Shown here: positions 58,970 through 64,000 of the stretch, piece after piece
How the letters are laid out: each line of letters opens with the position of its first letter
Numbering within the stretch: the first letter of the stretch is position 1
NCBI GenBank assembly: GCA_023460955.1
Contig: JAEWOH010000051.1
Span: 88,295 to 152,294 of the forward strand
Direction of reading: 5' to 3'
DNA: 64,000 nucleotides
From: Bacillota bacterium
GTDB lineage: Bacteria; Bacillota; Clostridia; Acetivibrionales; DSM-1351
The notes under the pieces: generated by a model
What the model was told of the DNA's origin: nothing
Database searches by the model: none
Seen by the model: only the letters and a program-made list of their open reading frames with translations
Made by a program: the position numbers and the translations under genes

Positions 58970-59650
58970 GTGAAAAATATATACGTTATATTATCCGCAA
59001 CTCCTACAATGATGGGCAAGTTTATAAGAGTTATCACAAGGAGTTGTTATAATCACTCCTCTATCAGCCTTACAGAAGGTTTGGAGGAAATGTATTCTTT
59101 CGCTCGTTACAGGGCGTCAAATCCTTTGGTGGGTGGTTTCGTAAGAGAATTCCCTCAACGGCTGTCACCGGGGGGGAATGGGGAAGATGTTTATATAAAA
59201 GTTTATAAAATTCCTATTAGCGATAAACAATTTGAAGAAATCAGGAAGTTTATATATAGTATAAGGGATGACCGTGAAGAGAACATATACAATACTCTTG
59301 CCGCCTTGGGTATATTCCTCGGACATAGGTTTAATACCTATAAGGCATACACTTGTTCGGATTTTGTGGCGGAGTCATTGTCAAAGGGTAGTATAATTTC
59401 AGACAGCTGTATTTCAAAAAACATTGTTCCTGATGAGATGCAAAAATTTCTTGACAAATATACGGTATTTTGCGGGTACCTTAAAAACTATAAGCCTGTA
59501 TCCTACAGTTCTCAAGATTACAGTGAATATTATTTAAAATTGGGCTTAATAAGGGAAGTTGCTAAAACCGCACTCCATTTTTACAACTTATTGAAAAGGA
59601 ATGGTATGACTGCATATTCTTATTCATCAAATAAACTTCATCATATGTAG
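58970..59650 (+). CDS. Permuted papain-like (NlpC/P60-type) putative hydrolase
   Basis: A 226-residue protein I assign tentatively to the circularly permuted papain-like group. H29 in SCYNHSSIS comes before C129 in KAYTCSDFVAES, the reverse of the normal order and typical of YiiX/YebB-like amidases. The intervening part has VYIKVYKIPISDKQFEEI and FLGHRFNTYK. No signal peptide or transmembrane helix is seen. GGAGG and GTG 58970 give the start. It is a lone gene between lrgB and the phosphohexomutase. Substrate is unknown; lipid acyl or peptide bonds are the usual targets. Confidence 0.6.
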   Translation: MKNIYVILSATPTMMGKFIRVITRSCYNHSSISLTEGLEEMYSFARYRASNPLVGGFVREFPQRLSPGGNGEDVYIKVYKIPISDKQFEEIRKFIYSIRDDREENIYNTLAALGIFLGHRFNTYKAYTCSDFVAESLSKGSIISDSCISKNIVPDEMQKFLDKYTVFCGYLKNYKPVSYSSQDYSEYYLKLGLIREVAKTALHFYNLLKRNGMTAYSYSSNKLHHM

Positions 59651-59702
59651 AATATAAAAAAGCCAGTGGATTACTAACGAATCCAGTAGTCTTTTATTAG
59701 AA

Positions 59703-59735
59703 AGTCGCAATCAATACATTGGTTGCGGCTCTTTC
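59703..59735 (+). terminator. Terminator after the papain-like gene
   Basis: AGTCGCAATC pairs with GGTTGCGGCT (two wobble pairs) around an 8-nt loop, followed by CTTTCT. A weaker TGGATT/AATCCA hairpin precedes it at 59672-59691. Confidence 0.65.
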
Positions 59736-59787
59736 TGTACTATGTTATACTATAACGTATGAAATATTTAGGAGGTTAAGCAGTATT

Positions 59788-61518
59788 ATGGATAGCATGG
59801 GAAAACTCAATTTTTGGCTTGAAAGTAGTTATTTCGATGAAGATACAAAGAAAGAATTAATTTCTATAAAGAATGATATAAAAGAGGTTGAAGATCGTTT
59901 TTATAAAAGTCTTGAATTCGGGACCGGAGGTCTGAGAGGAATTATTGGTGCCGGAACAAACAGGATGAATATTTATACTGTAAGGGTTGCTTCTCAGGGC
60001 TTAGCTAACTATATCAACAAACTGGGAAAACAGAGCAATGGTATAGCTATAGCCTATGACTCAAGATTTATGTCTCCTGAGTTTTCACTTGAAGCTGCAA
60101 AAGTATTTTGTGCAAACGGCATTAAGGCTTATCTTTTTGATGAACTTAGACCTACACCACAGTTATCCTTTGCAGTGAGGTATCTAAAGGCAGCAGCAGG
60201 TGTAGTTGTTACAGCAAGTCATAATCCCAAACAATATAATGGCTACAAGGTTTATGGGGAAGATGGCGGTCAGCTGTCATTAGACGGTTCAAATGCTGTT
60301 ATTAATGAAATAAATAATATCTCAGATATTACAACAGTTAAAACAATTTCAAAAGAAGAGGCTGTTGAAAAAGGCCTTCTTAAGATTATTGGAAGCGAAA
60401 TTGATGACGCTTATATTGAAATGCTTAAAACCCTGCAGGTTAATAAGGATGTAGTTGCAAAAGTTGCGGATTCCTTTAAAATAGTTTATACACCTCTTCA
60501 TGGAGCCGGAAACAAGCCTGTAAGAAGAATTCTTTCTGAGAATGGCTTTAAAAATGTTTTGGTGGTCAAGGAACAGGAACTGCCCGATTCACAGTTTTCC
60601 ACAGTAAAATCTCCCAACCCTGAAGAAAGGTCCGCTTTTGAGCTTGCAATAAAACTTGCCTCTGAAAACAATGTCGATCTTATCATTGGAACAGATCCTG
60701 ATAGTGACCGTGTTGGAGTTGTTGTCAGAAAGAACGACGGGGAGTATGCGATGCTTACCGGAAATCAAACAGGCTGCCTCTTGCTGGAATATATTCTTAC
60801 TGCTATGAATGAAGCAGGAAAGCTTCCTCAAAACGGTTTTGTAGTTAAGACTATTGTGACTACAGAGCTTTCCAGGGTGATTGCACAATATTATAATGTT
60901 GAACTTGTGGAGGTGCTTACAGGCTTTAAGTTCATCGGTGAACAGATTATGCTGAGAGATGAAAAAGGAAGCCAGAAATACCTTTTTGGCTTTGAGGAAA
61001 GCTATGGCTATCTTGCAGGAACAGATGTCCGTGATAAGGATGCTGTTGTAGCATCAATGCTGATTGCAGAAATGGCTGCTTATTACAAAGTAAAGGGTTT
61101 GTCCTTATATGATGCTCTTAACAAGCTTTTTGAGAAATACGGCTATTTTATTGAAGGAGTTAATTCCTTTACTCTTGAAGGCAAGGACGGAGTAATGAAA
61201 ATAAAGTCAGCAATGTCAACAATGCGTGACGCTAAAAATACAAGTTTTGGCAGTCTTAAGGTTAAAGCCATAAGGGACTATCAAAATTCCGAGAGATTTA
61301 TCGTTGCGGATGGAGTATCAGAAGAGATTACTTTGCCTGAATCAGATGTGCTTTACTTTGAAATGGAGGACGGTTCCTGGTTCTGTATAAGACCATCAGG
61401 CACTGAGCCCAAAATAAAGATTTATTATGGAGTATCAGATAAGACACTGGATTTGTCGCAGAAAAAGCTTGAGATTTTAAAAAGCAATGTACTTGAAGTC
61501 GTTAAACCCTTACTGTAA
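59788..61518 (+). CDS. pgcA: Phospho-sugar mutase (alpha-phosphoglucomutase type)
   Basis: A 576-residue alpha-D-phosphohexomutase interconverting glucose-1-P and glucose-6-P (and possibly mannose phosphates), feeding glycan and glycogen precursors. The phosphoserine loop is VVVTASHNPKQYNGYKVYG, the metal loop GTDPDSDRVG, the sugar loop FGFEESYGYLAG and the phosphate-binding loop RPSGTEPKIKIYYG. ATG 59788 has AGGAGG upstream with a longish 12-nt gap; the ATG at 59797 is even further away. A long in-frame start at 59719 runs through the preceding terminator and is rejected. Confidence 0.93.
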   Translation: MDSMGKLNFWLESSYFDEDTKKELISIKNDIKEVEDRFYKSLEFGTGGLRGIIGAGTNRMNIYTVRVASQGLANYINKLGKQSNGIAIAYDSRFMSPEFSLEAAKVFCANGIKAYLFDELRPTPQLSFAVRYLKAAAGVVVTASHNPKQYNGYKVYGEDGGQLSLDGSNAVINEINNISDITTVKTISKEEAVEKGLLKIIGSEIDDAYIEMLKTLQVNKDVVAKVADSFKIVYTPLHGAGNKPVRRILSENGFKNVLVVKEQELPDSQFSTVKSPNPEERSAFELAIKLASENNVDLIIGTDPDSDRVGVVVRKNDGEYAMLTGNQTGCLLLEYILTAMNEAGKLPQNGFVVKTIVTTELSRVIAQYYNVELVEVLTGFKFIGEQIMLRDEKGSQKYLFGFEESYGYLAGTDVRDKDAVVASMLIAEMAAYYKVKGLSLYDALNKLFEKYGYFIEGVNSFTLEGKDGVMKIKSAMSTMRDAKNTSFGSLKVKAIRDYQNSERFIVADGVSEEITLPESDVLYFEMEDGSWFCIRPSGTEPKIKIYYGVSDKTLDLSQKKLEILKSNVLEVVKPLL

Positions 61519-61561
61519 CCTTTTTTAAATAATGAAACCATAGAACCTATAGACACTATAG

Positions 61562-61607
61562 ACCCCATAGGCACCACGGCGGGCGATGACCGTGGTGCCT
61601 ATGGGGT
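61562..61607. terminator. Perfect 18-bp GC-rich stem-loop between convergent genes
   Basis: Arms 61562-61579 and 61590-61607 are exactly complementary, with a 10-nt GC-rich loop. The stem is far richer in GC than its surroundings and lacks a T-run. It likely terminates or stabilises both convergent transcripts. Confidence 0.7.
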
Positions 61608-61629
61608 TAAATATATACAAGACTTTATA

Positions 61630-62463
61630 TTAGGTATTCTTCTCTCTGTACAGACTTGCAGGAAGCTGTATCACTGCTATTTCAGGCTTTGAAAAAAACC
61701 TTAATGGGAAGATTACGTTTCCAAGACCTCTATTTATGTAAATGTTTATACCTTTAATTTTATGTAAACCCCTATAGCATTTCATTTTACATAACTTCTC
61801 ACTTCTCATAATCCTGAATTCAAGGTTGAAAGGCATCCATATCTGACCTCCATGAAAATGACCGCAAAAAAAGAAATCTACTTTGCTTTTAGGTAATTCT
61901 AAAACTGCATCGGGATTGTGTGAAATGGCTATGTTAATATAGCCGCTTTCGAGAGTCGTGCTGACACCTTCGAAAGCCTTGTTAAAATCAGGCATACCTT
62001 TTTTTACATCATCAATTCCAATGAGACAATACGTGCTGCCATTCTTGCTTATTGTTGCATTTGCATTCATAAGTACTTTGGCACCTGCGGCTTCAATTTT
62101 ATCAATAAACTCTGCCTTATTCATAGTGTTATAATGCATGGCCTTATGATCATGATTGCCGAAAGTTAAGAAAACCCTGTACTTTATAGTCAGATACTCC
62201 AAAAACTTTATAAATTTTGGTATGTCCCGATGGGTTTCAATGTAATCACCACTCATGATAATGATATCAGGCCTAACAAGATCTATTTCTGTCCGGAGTT
62301 TTTTTACAGAAACGAACAATTTATTTATATGTATATCTGACAAATGAACAATTTTTATACCTTCTGTACTTGAACTGAAAGATACAAAGCTTTTAGCTAA
62401 AAAAGTTGTTTCTATCCTCATATAAATTAATATTAGCACTATGGCTGCTATAATATAAATCAT
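61630..62463 (-). CDS. Membrane-anchored metallophosphoesterase (YkuE-like)
   Basis: A 277-residue calcineurin-like phosphoesterase with one N-terminal membrane helix (IYIIAAIVLILIYM). Metal-binding motifs are in order: LSDIHIN (D-x-H), MSGDYIE (G-D), FGNHDHK (G-N-H-D), AISHNPD and CGHFHGGQIW (G-H-x-H-G-G). ATG 62463 follows AGAGGT on the minus strand. An in-frame ORF to 62616 would add an unlikely leader. YkuE-type enzymes hydrolyse UDP-sugar or phospholipid headgroup bonds; its substrate here is unknown. Confidence 0.85.
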   Translation of the reverse strand: MIYIIAAIVLILIYMRIETTFLAKSFVSFSSSTEGIKIVHLSDIHINKLFVSVKKLRTEIDLVRPDIIIMSGDYIETHRDIPKFIKFLEYLTIKYRVFLTFGNHDHKAMHYNTMNKAEFIDKIEAAGAKVLMNANATISKNGSTYCLIGIDDVKKGMPDFNKAFEGVSTTLESGYINIAISHNPDAVLELPKSKVDFFFCGHFHGGQIWMPFNLEFRIMRSEKLCKMKCYRGLHKIKGINIYINRGLGNVIFPLRFFSKPEIAVIQLPASLYREKNT

Positions 62464-62700
62464 TAAATTTATTACCTCTGAATATAAGTATTGTAACAAA
62501 ATTAAGTATATTAAAAAAAAGCACTTTTGTAAAATTTCCAGGTAGATTTCACGATTAAATAAAAAATTGTTGCTACTTTTTGGCATAGTAAGTATAATTA
62601 TGTTAGCAAAATGCATAAATTATACTTTCACTAACGAAAACGTCACTGTGCCTAGGTTATATAAATTTAGCCTTAGCCACAAAAAAATTACGAGGAACGA

Positions 62701-63768
62701 ATGAGACAAATAAAAATATCTAGTTGTGAACCCGGTATGGTACTTGGTAAAGCAATATTCAACGGAAATATTATACTTCTTGAGGCGGGCGCTCTTTTGA
62801 ATAAGACATATATCGAGCGTTTAATAGATATGGGTGTTTCTGAAGTTTATATTGAGGATGAAATTTCAAAAGACTTGATGATTCCAGATGTTGTCAAGGA
62901 AGAGACCCGGCGTGAAGCAATAACATTTGTAAAAGATTCAATGAATAATTATACATCAATGCAGCTTATTAACTCAGCAGAAGCAATTGAACTGGTTAAC
63001 AAGATTTTGGATGAGATACTTAATTCAGATGATATTTTAGTAAATTTAATGGATATTAAAACTTGCGACTCTTATACGTATTCTCATTGCGTAAACGTTT
63101 GTATATTATCAATAATTACTGGTATTAAACTGAATTTGGAAAGAGAGCAATTAAAAGAGCTGGGAGTTGGGGCACTTTTACATGATATCGGTAAGTTAAT
63201 GATTCCTACTGAAATACTTATGAAAAAAGCAGCTTTGTCAACAGAAGAATATGAAATAATCAAAGAGCATTCAAGCCATGGCTACAATTTATTGAAAAAG
63301 CTTTCTGTTCTAAGTGAAGCTTCAGCGAGAGTTGCACTAGAGCATCATGAAAGATTCGATGGCAAGGGTTATCCTAGTGGCTTGAGAAGTAATCAAATTC
63401 ATCTGTTTTCAAGGATAGTTGCTATTACAGATATATTTGATGCACTTACTTCAAATAGAATTTATAGAAGCCGAATCAGCACAAATCAGGCAATAGAATA
63501 TTTGACTGTAATGGCAGCTCCGACTTTGGACAAAACAGTACTAACCTGTTTTACTGAAATAATACCTCCGTTCCCTGTAGGAACCGGAATTATTCTCAAT
63601 ACTGGTGAGAAAGGGATAGTTGTTAGTACTAATAGGAGTTTTCCCACCAGACCTGTAGTTAGACTTGTTTTTAATACAGATGGAAGTAAGAAGGATGTAT
63701 TTGAAGAAATTAATCTCGCTGAGAATTTAAATATGTTTATTGTTAACAATGAGGAAATCATAAAGTAG
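62701..63768 (+). CDS. HD-GYP domain protein, putative cyclic-di-GMP phosphodiesterase
   Basis: A 355-residue protein. The N-terminal part (about residues 1-110) begins IKISSCEPGMVLGKAIF and has no known sensory signature. The HD-GYP core carries YSHCVNVC, HDIGK, HSSHGYNLL, HHERFDGKGYPSGL and AITDIFDALTS, with the GYP triplet intact. It probably degrades c-di-GMP or a related cyclic dinucleotide. The terminal 90 residues are beta-rich. GAGGAACG precedes ATG 62701. It is monocistronic with a terminator at 63879. Confidence 0.88.
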   Translation: MRQIKISSCEPGMVLGKAIFNGNIILLEAGALLNKTYIERLIDMGVSEVYIEDEISKDLMIPDVVKEETRREAITFVKDSMNNYTSMQLINSAEAIELVNKILDEILNSDDILVNLMDIKTCDSYTYSHCVNVCILSIITGIKLNLEREQLKELGVGALLHDIGKLMIPTEILMKKAALSTEEYEIIKEHSSHGYNLLKKLSVLSEASARVALEHHERFDGKGYPSGLRSNQIHLFSRIVAITDIFDALTSNRIYRSRISTNQAIEYLTVMAAPTLDKTVLTCFTEIIPPFPVGTGIILNTGEKGIVVSTNRSFPTRPVVRLVFNTDGSKKDVFEEINLAENLNMFIVNNEEIIK

Positions 63769-63878
63769 CATTACCAGTTAACACGGTTTTATGGAAATAA
63801 ATTCAATAGTTACAACAATTTTTGAAATATTGGATTATATGACAAAAAAATATTTTAAAAGTTTTCAATATATAAAAA

Positions 63879-63950
63879 GGGGCTGTCTCAAAAATAATGT
63901 TTTAAACAGCATTATTGAGAGGCAGCTCTCCTTTTTTCTTTTTTTTAGAG
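63879..63950 (+). terminator. Terminator after the HD-GYP gene
   Basis: GGGGCTGTCTCAAAAATAATG pairs imperfectly with CATTATTGAGAGGCAGCTCTCC across a 9-nt loop, then a long T-rich run. The rest of the window to 64000 shows no coding region. Confidence 0.85.
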
Positions 63951-64000
63951 TTAAAATGGCTATGATTATTAACTTTTATCGGGCATTCAGATTTTTCGGG

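Noticed and set aside
62617..62700. Possible c-di-GMP riboswitch before the HD-GYP gene
   Set aside because: The stretch is too short and lacks the conserved GEMM-type core; only a weak imperfect repeat is present.

Overview
The window is about 64 kb of AT-rich, gene-dense chromosome from a low-GC Gram-positive anaerobe of class Clostridia. The evidence is strong GGAGG ribosome binding sites, A+T-rich intergenic DNA, many hairpin-plus-T terminators, lipobox lipoproteins, an SLH-domain surface protein, a ferredoxin-dependent 2-ketoacid oxidoreductase, and corrinoid C1 genes. The gene style resembles cellulolytic Ruminiclostridium/Clostridium relatives, but I cannot fix the species. I see no rRNA, tRNA, CRISPR array, insertion sequence or prophage.

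Region 1 (1-11 kb): cobT and a ferredoxin-ASKHA corrinoid activator (RACo type) are the tail of an operon entering from the left. Next are a LacI-type regulator and a ribokinase on the minus strand. Facing them is a URO-D/MtaA-like putative methyltransferase followed by rbsB, rbsC, rbsA and rbsD. The divergent promoters between the two arms are near consensus, each with a TAAAACG-type palindromic operator downstream. A zinc-motif methyltransferase inside a ribose-type operon beside corrinoid genes is the most unusual gene combination here.

Region 2 (11-25 kb): a sigma-54 module for aromatic amino acids. It comprises a PAS-AAA-Fis activator, a consensus -24/-12 promoter with three related 17-nt upstream dyads, tryptophanase, an amino-acid permease, RidA and the sigma-54 gene rpoN. 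After an LTA-synthase-like enzyme come iorA-iorB, mgsA and a phenylacetate-CoA ligase. These suggest peripheral aromatic amino acid fermentation: indole formation plus aryl-pyruvate to aryl-acetyl-CoA.

Region 3 (24.6-34 kb): envelope functions. A MacA/MacB-type three-gene exporter is followed by an SLH protein, a Thr/Pro-repeat lipoprotein, a membrane-anchored SGNH protein, a tetrahydrofolate riboswitch with folT, and a lipoprotein built from STGAGNID repeats.

Region 4 (34-46 kb): an unknown acidic protein, a second type IIA topoisomerase pair (parE/parC type), a histidine phosphatase, an MFS transporter, a cyclophilin, azlCD, a HAD hydrolase and an FAD-dependent oxidoreductase.

Region 5 (46-64 kb): a TagO-like glycosyl-phosphate transferase and queT with a structured leader. 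A guanine riboswitch controls xpt, followed by a BMP/NupOPQ-type nucleoside ABC transporter. Then come trpS, mntP, uvrB (with a LexA/DinR-like box on its promoter), lrgAB, a permuted papain-like protein, a phosphohexomutase, a YkuE-like phosphoesterase and an HD-GYP protein.
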